Position numbers and translations under genes: made by a program. Positions 9,516-18,168 of a stretch of DNA of 64,000 bases are shown one piece after another. Positions within the stretch are counted from its first letter, which is position 1; every line of letters begins with the position of its first letter. Source of the DNA: CBDDFQ01 sp965227035 (GTDB lineage: Bacteria; Pseudomonadota; Gammaproteobacteria; Burkholderiales; Burkholderiaceae_C). Below the pieces are notes generated by a model. The model had not been told where the DNA came from and did no database searches. It saw only the letters and a program-made list of their open reading frames with translations. The stretch is from positions 2,480,001 to 2,544,000 of the forward strand of contig OZ245724.1 in the NCBI GenBank assembly GCA_965227035.1. The letters run 5' to 3'.

Positions 9516-10007
9516 ATGGCAGCAACTCCCTTCTTCGGCAATCGCGACAACGATCCTTTCTCGGCGCGCAAGACCGCTCCCGGTGCTACTGCGAATCAAG
9601 CTTCAGCAACCACCGCCGCAGCATCCGCTCCGGGCGCAACGTCCCAGCCGACGCCTGCAGCCGAGAGCGGTAGCAAGCTGACAGTCGGCCCCAATATCAA
9701 GCTCAAGGGAGTCGAGATCACCGATTGCGACACGCTGGTAGTCGAAGGCACCGTCGAGGCCACCATGGATTCGCGCGTCATCCAGATTTCGGAGCACGGC
9801 GCGTTCAAGGGTTCTGCGGAGATCGACATTGCGGAAATTCGCGGAGCATTCGATGGCGATCTGACGGTGCGTGACAAGCTCAAGATTTTCTCCACTGGCA
9901 AGGTGACCGGCAAGATTCGCTATGGCAAAGTCGTGATCGAAGAAGGCGGGCAGCTTGTGGGCGATGTGCAGTGCGCGGCAAACAAGCCGACCCTCCTGGC
10001 GGCCTGA
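9516..10007 (+). CDS. Bactofilin-type polymer-forming protein
   Basis: The 163-residue product has the bactofilin (DUF583) layout. A disordered Ala/Pro/Thr-rich N-terminus (about residues 1-50) is followed by a right-handed beta-helical core rich in Val, Ile and Gly (about 55-150), including VVEGTVEATMDSRVIQISE and VTGKIRYGKVVIEEGG. Bactofilins self-assemble without nucleotide into cytoskeletal filaments at the inner membrane and help place cell-wall or surface machinery. I chose the ATG at 9516, preceded by AAGGA at about 9506-9510, over an upstream in-frame ATG that adds a non-conserved leader. It seems to be a single gene. Confidence 0.85.
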   Translation: MAATPFFGNRDNDPFSARKTAPGATANQASATTAAASAPGATSQPTPAAESGSKLTVGPNIKLKGVEITDCDTLVVEGTVEATMDSRVIQISEHGAFKGSAEIDIAEIRGAFDGDLTVRDKLKIFSTGKVTGKIRYGKVVIEEGGQLVGDVQCAANKPTLLAA

Positions 10008-10010
10008 TCC

Positions 10011-10061
10011 TGGGGCCGGGCGTGGCGCGGAACACACGCCACGCGTAAGTCGCCCGGCCCT
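10011..10061. other. Long GC-rich nested inverted repeat after the bactofilin gene
   Basis: Perfect 10-bp arms GGGCCGGGCG (10013-10022) and CGCCCGGCCC (10051-10060) enclose a second pair TGGCG/CGCCA (10023-10027 and 10037-10041). The RNA would form a very stable two-tier stem. There is no T run after it, so it is not a classical Rho-independent terminator. It may be a transcript-end hairpin or part of a small RNA. Confidence 0.5.
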
Positions 10062-10172
10062 GCCCCTGTAAGACACAAGCCCCTTCGCTTCGGGCGCTGC
10101 AGCGCAGGGCATCAATCCCGCAATTTCGTAATTCGCCCCCTCTATACTGGCCTCAGCCATAAGAGAGGGTGC

Positions 10173-11342
10173 ATGTCCGAAGATTCAAAAAACGAAAAAA
10201 TCGTAGTCGCAGATTCAACTACGCCTGTCACGAACGAGGTTGTCGCTGTGCCTGTCGCGCCCGCGGTGTCGTCTAAATCGACGCGATTGCAAAGCAAGAC
10301 ATTTTTGCTGCTGCTGACGATCGTCACGCTTCTCTTCGGCATGATTTTGTGGCCGTTCTACGGCGCAATTTTCTGGGCTGTCGTCCTCGCGATTCTGTTC
10401 GCGCCAATGCACCGACGTATTCTCAAGCGCTTCAATGGCCGCAGCACCTGGGCCGCCCTGGCTACGCTCACGATATGTACCGTCATCGTGATTCTTCCCC
10501 TCGCACTCGTGACCGCATCGGTCATTCGGGAGAGCGCAAGCATCTATGCGCGCACCCAGAGCGGAGAGCTCAATTTCGCGAGCTACTTCGATCAGATCGT
10601 TCATGCGCTTCCGCAGTGGCTGGTCAACTTGCTGGATCGATTCGGCATCAACACGATCGCGTCGCTTCAGGCTCGCCTCTCGACCGCTGCAGTGCAAGGC
10701 AGTCAGTTGATCGCGAGCCGCGCAGTGACGATCGGGCAAAACACATTCGAGTTCGTCGTGAGCTTCGGCATCATGCTGTACCTGCTCTTCTTCTTCCTGC
10801 GCGACGGCGGCTCTCTCACCCGTCGCATCAGAAGCGCGATTCCGCTCGAGGAAGAACACAAACGCAGCCTGTTTGCCAAGTTCGCGACCGTTATTCGTGC
10901 AACAGTAAAAGGCAACATTGCGGTTGCGGCGGTTCAAGGCGCGTTGGGTGGTTTGATTTTCTGGATTCTCGGTATACAGAGCCCCATGCTCTTCGGTGTG
11001 TTGATGGCATTCCTGTCGCTGCTGCCTGCCGTCGGTGCAGCCATCGTCTGGGGCCCGGTCGCCATCTATCTTGCCGCCACCGGCGCCATGGTTCCGGCCA
11101 TCATTCTCGTGGCGTTCTGCGTGCTCGTGATCGGGCTGGTAGACAACTTGCTGCGCCCAATTCTGGTCGGCAAGGACACCAAGATGCCCGACTATCTGGT
11201 GCTGATTTCCACGCTAGGTGGCATTGCGATTTTCGGTCTCAACGGATTCGTGATCGGCCCGGTGATCGCGGCCCTGTTCCTCGCGACCTGGGACATTTTT
11301 TCCCACAGCGAAGAGGCGAACGAAGTCCCGCCTTCCAACTAG
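10173..11342 (+). CDS. AI-2E/PerM-family membrane permease
   Basis: The 389-residue integral membrane protein has the AI-2E transporter family fold (PerM/YdiK/TqsA-like). A charged N-terminal tail of about 50 residues is followed by two close helices near residues 50-90, a soluble middle region, and a C-terminal helix bundle with the family stretch LLPAVGAAIVWGPVAIYLA and a conserved NLLRPILVGK segment. Members export or exchange small molecules, and the substrate here is unknown. The gene is convergent with the glycerate kinase gene: their stop codons overlap in the shared bases CTAG at 11339-11342. Confidence 0.8.
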   Translation: MSEDSKNEKIVVADSTTPVTNEVVAVPVAPAVSSKSTRLQSKTFLLLLTIVTLLFGMILWPFYGAIFWAVVLAILFAPMHRRILKRFNGRSTWAALATLTICTVIVILPLALVTASVIRESASIYARTQSGELNFASYFDQIVHALPQWLVNLLDRFGINTIASLQARLSTAAVQGSQLIASRAVTIGQNTFEFVVSFGIMLYLLFFFLRDGGSLTRRIRSAIPLEEEHKRSLFAKFATVIRATVKGNIAVAAVQGALGGLIFWILGIQSPMLFGVLMAFLSLLPAVGAAIVWGPVAIYLAATGAMVPAIILVAFCVLVIGLVDNLLRPILVGKDTKMPDYLVLISTLGGIAIFGLNGFVIGPVIAALFLATWDIFSHSEEANEVPPSN

Positions 11343-12694
11343 TCAGACGCTGCGGCCAGTTTGGCGACCCAGACCGCACGAAAGTCGTTGACGTTCGTGT
11401 GAGTCGGGCCGGTCACAACTACATCGTTCAGGGCTTGGAAGAAACCGTAAGCGTCGTTTCTCGCGAGGTGGTCGTCTATCTTCAAACCAATTGCCGCGGC
11501 TCTTGCCAACGTGTCAGGGATGACGAGTGCCCCCGCGTTGTCTTCGACACCATCGATGCCATCGGTGTCCGCCGCGAGCGCGTAGACGCCGTCTCGCCCT
11601 TCCATCGCTTTCGCGAATCCAAGACAGAACTCGCCAGCGCGGCCTCCGCGACCTTTGGCTGCGCCGGGTTGCCGAGGTTTGATGGTCACCGTCGTCTCGC
11701 CACCGCTCAGCAGAACGCAAGGCGCTTCGAAGGCCGAAAAACCATTCTTCGCTTCCAGCGCGTCGATGGCGAGCGCCGCATGCATGGCGCCGATGTCCCG
11801 AGATTCCCCCTCGATTCGATCGCTCAACACGTAAGCGCGAATGCCCATGCTTTTCGCGAGCTCTGCCGCTGCCTGCAAAGCTTGCGCAGGAGTCGCAATC
11901 ATGTGGACCTCGCTGGGCGCGATCGAGCCAGCCTTCGGCGTTTCGAGAGCACCTGTGTCGAGGGCGCTCATCGCGTCTGCGGGCACATCTATGCCATACC
12001 GCTTCAATAACGCAATTGCGTCCGCGCAGGTCGATGCGTCCTCGACGGTCGGCCCGCTCGCGATGATCGAAGGGTCGTCGCCCGGCACATCGCTGATCGT
12101 TAGCGTGATCACCTTTGCGGGTGCGCAAGCAGCGGCGAGCCGTCCGCCTTTGATCTGCGAGAGATGTTTGCGAACGCAGTTCATCTCGGAAATAGAAGCG
12201 CCGCTGGACAGAAGTTGCTCGTTAATTTTTTGCTTGTCGGCGAGCGTGAGTCCCGCAGCAGGCAAGGTAAGCAAGGACGATCCGCCGCCGGAAATCAGGC
12301 AGACCGCAATATCGTTTTCATCGAGCGATGTCGCGAGTTCCAGAATGCGCCGCGCTGCGTTCATGCCCGAATCGTCCGGCACCGGATGCGAAGCCTCGAC
12401 GATTTCGATTCGCTGAGCCAAACCTTCGGGACGCGGCGGCGTGTGTGCATATCGGGTGACCACCAAACCTTCTAGCGGAAGATCGGCCGGCCATAAGGCT
12501 TCCATGGCATGTGCCATCGCGCCACCTGCCTTGCCTGCGCCCAAGACGACGACCCGTCCGTTTTTAACTTGTCGGGCCCTCGCCATGTCGACTATCTTCG
12601 GCATGAATGGCTTCATGCATTCGTGTGGCAGCGCTCGCGTTACGGCGGCGTCGTAGAGCTGCCTCAACAACTCGCGCGGATTCGAATCGGACAT
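11339..12694 (-). CDS. ttuD: Glycerate 2-kinase (MOFRL family)
   Basis: This 451-residue protein belongs to the GckA/TtuD glycerate kinase family, which phosphorylates D-glycerate to 2-phosphoglycerate. The N-terminal domain shows VVVLGAGKAGGAMAHAMEAL. The C-terminal MOFRL region shows VLLSGGETTVTI and the AADTDGIDGVEDNAGA signature. I prefer the ATG at 12694 (MSDSNPRELL) to the GTG at 12730, which would overlap the upstream puuD gene. It is the third gene of the apparent xdhC-puuD-ttuD operon, 19 bp after puuD. That context fits assimilation of glyoxylate from allantoin via tartronate semialdehyde and glycerate. The glyoxylate carboligase and reductase genes are not in this window. Confidence 0.85.
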   Translation of the reverse strand: MSDSNPRELLRQLYDAAVTRALPHECMKPFMPKIVDMARARQVKNGRVVVLGAGKAGGAMAHAMEALWPADLPLEGLVVTRYAHTPPRPEGLAQRIEIVEASHPVPDDSGMNAARRILELATSLDENDIAVCLISGGGSSLLTLPAAGLTLADKQKINEQLLSSGASISEMNCVRKHLSQIKGGRLAAACAPAKVITLTISDVPGDDPSIIASGPTVEDASTCADAIALLKRYGIDVPADAMSALDTGALETPKAGSIAPSEVHMIATPAQALQAAAELAKSMGIRAYVLSDRIEGESRDIGAMHAALAIDALEAKNGFSAFEAPCVLLSGGETTVTIKPRQPGAAKGRGGRAGEFCLGFAKAMEGRDGVYALAADTDGIDGVEDNAGALVIPDTLARAAAIGLKIDDHLARNDAYGFFQALNDVVVTGPTHTNVNDFRAVWVAKLAAASD

Positions 12695-12713
12695 TGCGCT
12701 TAGCGGTTCCGGG

Positions 12714-13925
12714 CTACTGGACTTTCGCACCGGCCAGAAACCACTTCCCGATCAACGCACGTTCGTCTTCGGTAATTTGAGTTGCATTGTTCATCGGCAT
12801 GATCCTGGTGACCACGGCCTGCTGATATACCGACTGGGCATGCTGCTTCAGCGCGTCGGGCGAATCGAGACGCACGTTCTTCATTTGCACGGCCGCCCCG
12901 TGGCACATGTAGCAGCGTTGTTCCAGAACCTTCTGTACTTCGGCATAGGACACAGGCGTTGCAGCAGAGGCTGCAGACGGTAGCGGTGCAGCCACAGGGG
13001 CTGGCCGCAAGACGTAGATCAGTCCAACCAGAATCAGCACGCCAACCAGCGCGTACGGCAGCGGATGCTTTGCGCGTCCAAGCTTGTAGTGGTGACGCAC
13101 CACGAAGAACTGACGAATCAAGGCACCCGCCAGCATGATCGCGATCAGCAGCAGCCAGTTGTACTTGTGGGTGTAGGTGAAGCTGTAGTGATTGCTCAGC
13201 ATCGTGAAGATAACTGGAAGCGTGAAGTAGGTGTTGTGCACGCTGCGCTGTTTGCCGCGAATGCCGTGCTCGGGGTTCACCGGTTTGCCGTCGCGCAAGG
13301 ACTGCACGTTTTCTCGCTGGCCTGGAATGATCCAGAAGAACACATTGGCGGTCATGGTCGTGGCCAGCATCGCGCCCACGAGAATGTATGCGGCTCGCCC
13401 GGCGAACCAGTGGCAGGCCAGCCATGCCGCAAAGCAGATGAACACGAAAATCAGAAAACCGACGAGCGCATCGCCGTTTTTCCACTTGCCGAAGATCTGG
13501 CAAATGCCGTCGTACACCACCCAGAACACGACCAGAAAAGTGAGAGCCACCGCAATGGCAGCACCGGCGGACCAGTCCATCAGCGACTTGTCGATGAGAT
13601 AGGTACTCGCGTTCCATATGTACGACACGATGAACAGAGCCATGCCGCTCAGCCAGGTGCTGTAACTCTCCCAGAACGACCAGTGCAGGTGTGCAGGCAG
13701 CACTTTTGGCGACACCGAATACTTCTGCATGTTGTAGAAGCCGCCGCCGTGAACCGCCCACTGCTCGCCACCGACGCCTTTGTCCTTCGACTCCTTGTCT
13801 TCGGGTGGCTCCAGGCTGCTATCGAGCATCACGAAATAAAGCGAGGCGCCTATCCACGCCGCAGCGGTAATGACATGGATCCAGCGGATCAACATGTTGG
13901 CCCAATCGAGGTAGTAGCTTTCCAT
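12714..13925 (-). CDS. puuD: Membrane urate hydroxylase with cytochrome c domain
   Basis: The 403-residue protein matches PuuD, which hydroxylates urate to 5-hydroxyisourate at the inner membrane in place of a soluble uricase. The N-terminal two thirds are a multi-helix membrane domain (starting DWANMLIRWIHVITAAAWIG). The C-terminal domain carries a c-type haem motif CYMCH at residues 338-342, with a likely axial Met in the RIMPMNNA segment. The haem domain suggests that electrons go to the respiratory chain rather than directly forming hydrogen peroxide, as known for the family. It lies 38 bp after xdhC and 19 bp before ttuD, so urate formation and consumption are co-expressed. Confidence 0.93.
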   Translation of the reverse strand: MESYYLDWANMLIRWIHVITAAAWIGASLYFVMLDSSLEPPEDKESKDKGVGGEQWAVHGGGFYNMQKYSVSPKVLPAHLHWSFWESYSTWLSGMALFIVSYIWNASTYLIDKSLMDWSAGAAIAVALTFLVVFWVVYDGICQIFGKWKNGDALVGFLIFVFICFAAWLACHWFAGRAAYILVGAMLATTMTANVFFWIIPGQRENVQSLRDGKPVNPEHGIRGKQRSVHNTYFTLPVIFTMLSNHYSFTYTHKYNWLLLIAIMLAGALIRQFFVVRHHYKLGRAKHPLPYALVGVLILVGLIYVLRPAPVAAPLPSAASAATPVSYAEVQKVLEQRCYMCHGAAVQMKNVRLDSPDALKQHAQSVYQQAVVTRIMPMNNATQITEDERALIGKWFLAGAKVQ

Positions 13926-13963
13926 CTATCGTTCTCGTTTCATCGTTCTTGATTTTCGGTATT

Positions 13964-14812
13964 TCACGGCTTCCGGCGATCCTGCAACAACTGTGCCGCC
14001 ACCGCCACCGCAATCACCTCCGGCTCTTTGCCCTCAATGCCGGGAATGCCTATGGGACAGGTCACAGCCGCCAGGTCCTCGTCGGTAAATCCGCGATCCC
14101 GCAACCTGGCGCGGAATGTCGCCCATTTTGTCTTGCTTCCGATCAGTCCTATCCACGGCAGGTCGGTGCGTTCGCGACGTCGCTTCAGACATGCCGCCAC
14201 CACGTCCAGATCTTCTGCGTGGCTGAAGCTCATGATGAGCACACGTGAGCCGGGCGCCAGATCGTTCACCGCCAGATGCACTGGATCGGAATGTTCGCAG
14301 ACGACACGACCGATGCTGCCCGACTCGAAATCCTCCGGAAATATCTCGTCGCGGCTGTCGATCCAGGTGAGCTGCACCGGCAACATGATCAAGATGCGGG
14401 CAAGCGCCCTACCCACATGTCCGCCACCAAATAGCGCAACCGGCATGTCCTGCGGCGCGAGTGCCGTTTCCAGGCGGGATGCGTCTGCGGCGGTGACCTG
14501 CTCGAATTCGAGCACCACAACCCCACCGCAACATTGCCCCAGGCTCGGCCCGAGAACCACTCGTCGCGACTCGACCGACAGATCGCCACGAAGTATCTTT
14601 CGGCCGGTATCGATGGCTTCGTATTCAAGGTGCCCGCCGCCAATCGTTCCTGCAATGGATTCGGGGAACACAGCCATCCAGGTTCCGGGTTCACGGGGAA
14701 CAGACCCTTCCGTTGCGGTCACTCGCACGATCACGGCATGGGCAAGGTCCACCGTCTCTCCCGTAGAAGGCGAATTTGCCAACCTGTGCAGCAATGTCTC
14801 AAGTGCTTTCAA
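13964..14812 (-). CDS. xdhC: Xanthine dehydrogenase accessory protein XdhC
   Basis: This 282-residue protein is the XdhC/CoxI-type chaperone that binds and sulfurates the molybdenum cofactor and hands it to XdhB. It has the family N-terminus with ATEGSVPREPGTWM and TIGGGHLEYEAI, a central segment QCCGGVVVLEFE, and a Rossmann-like C-terminal half with VALFGGGHVGRAL and GLIGSKTKWATFRARL. It heads the minus-strand xdhC-puuD-ttuD set and is about 7 kb from xdhAB, so the dehydrogenase locus is split. A lipoprotein gene is divergent from it across 62 bp. Confidence 0.92.
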   Translation of the reverse strand: MKALETLLHRLANSPSTGETVDLAHAVIVRVTATEGSVPREPGTWMAVFPESIAGTIGGGHLEYEAIDTGRKILRGDLSVESRRVVLGPSLGQCCGGVVVLEFEQVTAADASRLETALAPQDMPVALFGGGHVGRALARILIMLPVQLTWIDSRDEIFPEDFESGSIGRVVCEHSDPVHLAVNDLAPGSRVLIMSFSHAEDLDVVAACLKRRRERTDLPWIGLIGSKTKWATFRARLRDRGFTDEDLAAVTCPIGIPGIEGKEPEVIAVAVAAQLLQDRRKP

Positions 14813-14874
14813 AAAAATGGCTCGCGGAAGGTGGTTAGGTTGACGAAATCAGTAGTATCGGCTCGGAGGCCCCC

Positions 14875-15423
14875 ATGAAAAATACAGAAAACAGTAACTC
14901 GGCTAGAAGAACCAGCATCTTCGGCGCCGTTGCCACAGGTGTTGCCACCGCATTGGCAGCGATCCTCACCGCTTGCCAGGGTGTGGTTTCGCCAGGATCG
15001 GCTCCGGTAGCTACCCGTCCGGTCGAGCCTACCCCGCTCCCCCCGCCTGTTCCTACGACTCCGGTTCTGCCCGCGCCGACCGTATCGAACGCGTCGACGC
15101 CTCGTGACTATCGCCGCGCTGCCGCGAGCAACATCTACGAGCAGAACGCGTCGCGAATCTACAAAGGCCGCCTGCCGCCGCATCTGTACGCCGTCGGTGT
15201 ATTGCAGGTCGAAATCAACCGGACAGGCGACGTCATGGGCATTAGCTGGATGCGCGCTCCCAGACACGCGCCCGAAGTCATGGCCGAGATCGAAAAGACA
15301 GTTCGCGCCGCCGCGCCCTATCCTCTGCCCGCCAAAATGGGGCGTGTTACCTACACCGACACCTGGCTCTGGGACAAGAGCGGCAAGTTCCAGCTGGATA
15401 CGCTCACCGAAGGTCAGGACTAG
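14875..15423 (+). CDS. Putative lipoprotein with TonB-C-like domain
   Basis: The 182-residue product starts with a charged tail, then a hydrophobic segment ending in a lipobox-like LTAC (cysteine near residue 34), which suggests a lipid-anchored protein. A Pro/Thr/Val-rich linker (about residues 40-75) leads to a small C-terminal domain with VGVLQVEINRTGDVMGISW, resembling the C-terminal domain of TonB-like energy transducers. No TonB-type N-terminal membrane helix with the usual histidine is obvious. Role unknown. It is divergent from xdhC, with 62 bp between them. Confidence 0.6.
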   Translation: MKNTENSNSARRTSIFGAVATGVATALAAILTACQGVVSPGSAPVATRPVEPTPLPPPVPTTPVLPAPTVSNASTPRDYRRAAASNIYEQNASRIYKGRLPPHLYAVGVLQVEINRTGDVMGISWMRAPRHAPEVMAEIEKTVRAAAPYPLPAKMGRVTYTDTWLWDKSGKFQLDTLTEGQD

Positions 15424-15463
15424 CCCCATGGTTCGCTTCGGTTCTCCGCCCTAAACTGGCTTC

Positions 15464-15781
15464 ATGAAAATCGACGCGAACATCAAGACCGCAGCAGCCA
15501 CCGGCGCATGGGCCGGATTCTGTATTCCGCTTTTCGAGGCCTGGTACGGGCTTCAACAATTCGGCTCATCGTTCACTAGCAGCATCGTGTTGGTAGTCAT
15601 GGCCGCGCTTATTCTGGTGCCGCTTCAGTTTTTCGTTTTCGGCAAACAGGCTCCGCCGAGTCGGGTGTTCAAGCTCGATTCCGAAGAAGGCCGTGTGTAC
15701 ATGTCGATGCTCAAACGAATACTCGTCTGCGGCGTCGTTGCGGGGTCGGTACTGCTGGCGTGGCGCCTTTACCAGCAGTAA
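15464..15781 (+). CDS. Small membrane protein, unknown function
   Basis: The 105-residue product has three likely transmembrane segments (roughly residues 12-30, 36-58 and 85-102) with a short cytoplasmic loop containing SRVFKLDSEEGRVYM. I do not recognise the family. It follows the putative lipoprotein gene by 40 bp and overlaps the next membrane-protein frame by about 22 bp, so the three may be co-transcribed. The ATG at 15464 is the natural start. Confidence 0.6.
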   Translation: MKIDANIKTAAATGAWAGFCIPLFEAWYGLQQFGSSFTSSIVLVVMAALILVPLQFFVFGKQAPPSRVFKLDSEEGRVYMSMLKRILVCGVVAGSVLLAWRLYQQ

Positions 15782-16242
15782 AGAAACACATCGCCTTGAA
15801 CGCAATTTCGTCTTACATCGCATCGTTCGGATCGCGGAAGCATTTCGCGGGCATTGCGTTCGTGTTCCTGTTTTTCCTGCTTGGCAGCTCGCTGCATTTT
15901 GTGAAGACCGACACCGAAGTGTCGATCATGCCGCCGTACATTCCCTACCCGTATGCAGCAGTCATCGTGAGTGGTGTATTCGAACTTCTAGGCGCAATCG
16001 GATTGCTGTTTCGACGCACGCGTTGTTATGCCGGAATCGGGCTCTTCCTGCTGACGATTGCGGTGTCGCCTGTTCACATCTACATGCTGCAATACGCCGA
16101 GAGATTTCCTGCAGTGCCGTACTGGGCATTGGTGGTGCGTATTCCATTGCAGCTTCTGCTTTTGTGGTTGATTGCGTGGAGCGTGACGCCGTCTTGTCGA
16201 ACACGCTTAAGTAGCGCAGCTAAAACGCAATCGAGGCTTTGA
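15760..16242 (+). CDS. DoxX-like four-helix membrane protein
   Basis: The product is up to 160 residues with four hydrophobic segments, including FAGIAFVFLFFLLGSSLHFV and ELLGAIGLLFRR. This pattern resembles DoxX/DUF417-type small membrane proteins. The start is uncertain: the frame opens at a GTG at 15760 that overlaps the preceding gene, and a TTG near 15796 is an alternative. The C-terminal 15 residues are basic and probably cytoplasmic. Function unknown. It is followed closely by a hydrolase gene. Confidence 0.5.
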   Translation: MAPLPAVKKHIALNAISSYIASFGSRKHFAGIAFVFLFFLLGSSLHFVKTDTEVSIMPPYIPYPYAAVIVSGVFELLGAIGLLFRRTRCYAGIGLFLLTIAVSPVHIYMLQYAERFPAVPYWALVVRIPLQLLLLWLIAWSVTPSCRTRLSSAAKTQSRL

Positions 16243-16253
16243 GGGCTGAAAAC

Positions 16254-17054
16254 ATGTGGGATTCCATTAGACGGATTCAGATGCTCTCGGTGGTTGCGGT
16301 ACTCGCTTTCTCAATGCCTGCGCTCGCGCAAATCACCGAGAAGGTGGTCGATATTCCAACGCGACCCGGCGTCACGCAAAGAATGCTTGTGCTGTCGCCG
16401 CCGGAACCCAAAGCCACCGTCGTGTTGTTCGCCGGCGGTCATGGTGGTCTACAGATATTTCCGAACGGTTCCATGAAATGGGGCGAACCCAACTTTCTGA
16501 TCCGCACCAGAAAATTGTTTGCCGAACAAGGCATGTTGGTGGTCATCGTCGATGCACCGTCCGATCGCTTAAGCGGCTCGTTCCTCGGTGGCTTCCGTCA
16601 GCGTCCGGACCACGTGGCCGATATCAAGGCGGTCATCACATGGGCGCGCACCGCTGCGGGCCTGCCGGTGTGGCTTGTGGGCACGAGCCGCGGCACGCAA
16701 TCGGTCGCATACATCGCGACAGAGTTGAGCGGTAGCGAAGGCCCTGACGGCATTGTGCTCACGTCCACGATCCTTACCGATAAAAATGGTCACACCGTTC
16801 CCGCCATGCGACTTTCGAAGATCCACGTGCCGGTACTGGTGGTCCATCACGAGCAGGACGGATGCGCGAGCTGCAATTTCTTCGACTTGCCTAACCTGAT
16901 GACCAAACTAACGAATGTTCCACGCAGCCAACTTCTGGCCATCAAGGGCGGCGTAAGCCAGGGCGATCCGTGCGAGGCGATGGCTTATCACGGGTTCAAT
17001 GGGGTCGAGCAGGATGTAGTGCAACGGATCGCGGCGTGGATTTTGAATAAATAG
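16254..17054 (+). CDS. Secreted alpha/beta-hydrolase-fold protein
   Basis: The 266-residue protein has an N-terminal signal peptide (hydrophobic core LSVVAVLAFSMPALA, cleavage near ALA-Q). An alpha/beta-hydrolase body follows, with a nucleophile elbow GTSRGTQS and an oxyanion-like VLFAGGHGG. A late histidine in MAYHGFNG could complete a triad. I chose the ATG at 16254 because a GAGGG ribosome site sits about nine bases upstream. A TTG at 16239 is possible but poorer. The substrate is unknown. Two cysteines in DGCASC may form a disulfide, in keeping with export. Confidence 0.65.
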   Translation: MWDSIRRIQMLSVVAVLAFSMPALAQITEKVVDIPTRPGVTQRMLVLSPPEPKATVVLFAGGHGGLQIFPNGSMKWGEPNFLIRTRKLFAEQGMLVVIVDAPSDRLSGSFLGGFRQRPDHVADIKAVITWARTAAGLPVWLVGTSRGTQSVAYIATELSGSEGPDGIVLTSTILTDKNGHTVPAMRLSKIHVPVLVVHHEQDGCASCNFFDLPNLMTKLTNVPRSQLLAIKGGVSQGDPCEAMAYHGFNGVEQDVVQRIAAWILNK

Positions 17055-17226
17055 GTTTGCCAGCAGGTTTACGCCTAAACGATTTTCTTTTGGCAGTTGG
17101 CTCCGGCTACCGGGCCCAAAGCAAACCTCGGTCCGAACCCTCGAGCCAATCGTAAGAAGCCTCGAAATCGCTTTACGGCACCTTTACGCCCGGTAGTCAA
17201 CGTTCGGTCTTGAGGCGTCGTTGATC

Positions 17227-17249
17227 GCTTGTTGAAACAACGAACAAGC
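17227..17249. repeat. Inverted repeat upstream of a small lipoprotein gene
   Basis: Arms GCTTGTT (17227-17233) and AACAAGC (17243-17249) are perfect over 7 bp with a 9-bp spacer, ending directly before the ribosome site of the next gene. It could be an operator or an RNA hairpin in the leader. Confidence 0.35.
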
Positions 17250-17260
17250 AAGAGGCTGAA

Positions 17261-17479
17261 ATGAAAATCACCGCGTTGATACCTGTGGCGCTTGTCGCCG
17301 CGTCGCTGAGCGGCTGCGTCGTCGCTCCCGTTCGACCCGTTTACGTGGCGCCCCCCGGCGTGACCTACGTCGAGCCAGCTTACGTATCGCCCGGCCCAAC
17401 TTATGTATGGGCTTATCACGCTCGCTACGGCTGGGGTTGGCACAGCCCACGATACGGTTGGCATCGCGGCTGGCGCTAA
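17261..17479 (+). CDS. Small Tyr/Trp-rich lipoprotein
   Basis: The 72-residue product has a lipoprotein signal (hydrophobic stretch ending SLSGC, with Cys at about residue 19). A short mature part follows that is rich in Pro, Tyr, Val and then Trp, Gly and His (for example GWGWHSPRYGWHRGWR at the C-terminus). Such small aromatic-rich envelope lipoproteins are common in Burkholderiales and uncharacterised. The ATG is preceded by AAGAGG. It appears to be monocistronic. The function is not known. Confidence 0.6.
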   Translation: MKITALIPVALVAASLSGCVVAPVRPVYVAPPGVTYVEPAYVSPGPTYVWAYHARYGWGWHSPRYGWHRGWR

Positions 17480-17521
17480 TCAGAGCAGTCGTCGGGCATC
17501 CTGAGCTTGCGTTATTCATGC

Positions 17522-17544
17522 GAAGCGCTTGTTTGGCGCGCTTC
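17522..17544. terminator. Possible weak terminator hairpin
   Basis: Arms GAAGCGC (17522-17528) and GCGCTTC (17538-17544) form a 7-bp stem with a 9-base loop after the small lipoprotein gene. There is no clear T run, so intrinsic termination is doubtful. Confidence 0.3.
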
Positions 17545-17586
17545 ATAATCGACCCCTCTCCTTTTTCGGGTTCGCCAAGCTTCGTC

Positions 17587-18066
17587 ATGGATAAATTTTT
17601 GCTGCAGCAGCAGGTGCTGGAACGGCTCGCCGACGATTTGCAGCAGGTCGAGCTGGCGGCGCAAGCTGCTCATCAAACGGCAACTCATGAAGAAAACGTC
17701 GCCGAGAACAAGTACGACACCTTGGGACTCGAAGCTGCCTATCTGGCCACCGGCCAAGCACGCCGTGCCGACGGCATCCGCGAGGCGATGGCCAAGTGGC
17801 AGCAATTCCGTCCCCGTCCCTACGACGCAAGCAACGGCATACAACTCGGTGCGCTGGTCTGTCTGGTCGATTCCGACGACAAGGAGCAACACCTTTTTCT
17901 TGGGCCGGATGGAGGCAGCATGAAGTTGGTCATCGACTCTCAGCTCGTGCAGGTAATTAGCTGCGAAGCACCTTTGGGCAGAGCCATGCTTGGGAAGGGC
18001 GAGGGAGATGAGGTATCGCTTGTCGCTCCAGTCCGGCAGCAGTTCGAGGTGCTGCGAGTTCAGTGA
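17587..18066 (+). CDS. GreA/GreB C-terminal-domain protein
   Basis: The 159-residue protein combines an N-terminal helical segment of about 70 residues (beginning MDKFLLQQQVLERLADDLQQ) with a C-terminal FKBP-like GreA/GreB domain, recognisable by IQLGALVCLVDSD and the late APLGRAMLGKGEGDEVSL. True Gre factors bind RNA polymerase and stimulate transcript cleavage through an acidic tip of an N-terminal coiled coil. Here the helical part is different and an acidic tip is not evident. The role may therefore be regulatory or polymerase-binding only. I chose the ATG at 17587. An earlier in-frame start would add an unrelated leader. Confidence 0.7.
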   Translation: MDKFLLQQQVLERLADDLQQVELAAQAAHQTATHEENVAENKYDTLGLEAAYLATGQARRADGIREAMAKWQQFRPRPYDASNGIQLGALVCLVDSDDKEQHLFLGPDGGSMKLVIDSQLVQVISCEAPLGRAMLGKGEGDEVSLVAPVRQQFEVLRVQ

Positions 18067-18168
18067 GCGCAGGCGACCCGACGCGAATCTGCTGTCGGCA
18101 CATCACCTTTGCGCCGTCCCCACACATTCACCTCCGTACGTTAAGCTCCCGAAAAACCGGGAGGCCAG

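Noticed and set aside
10349..12010. 553-residue plus-strand frame spanning the AI-2E permease and glycerate kinase genes
   Set aside because: It crosses two well-supported genes in other frames and shows only Arg/Ser-rich antiframe sequence.
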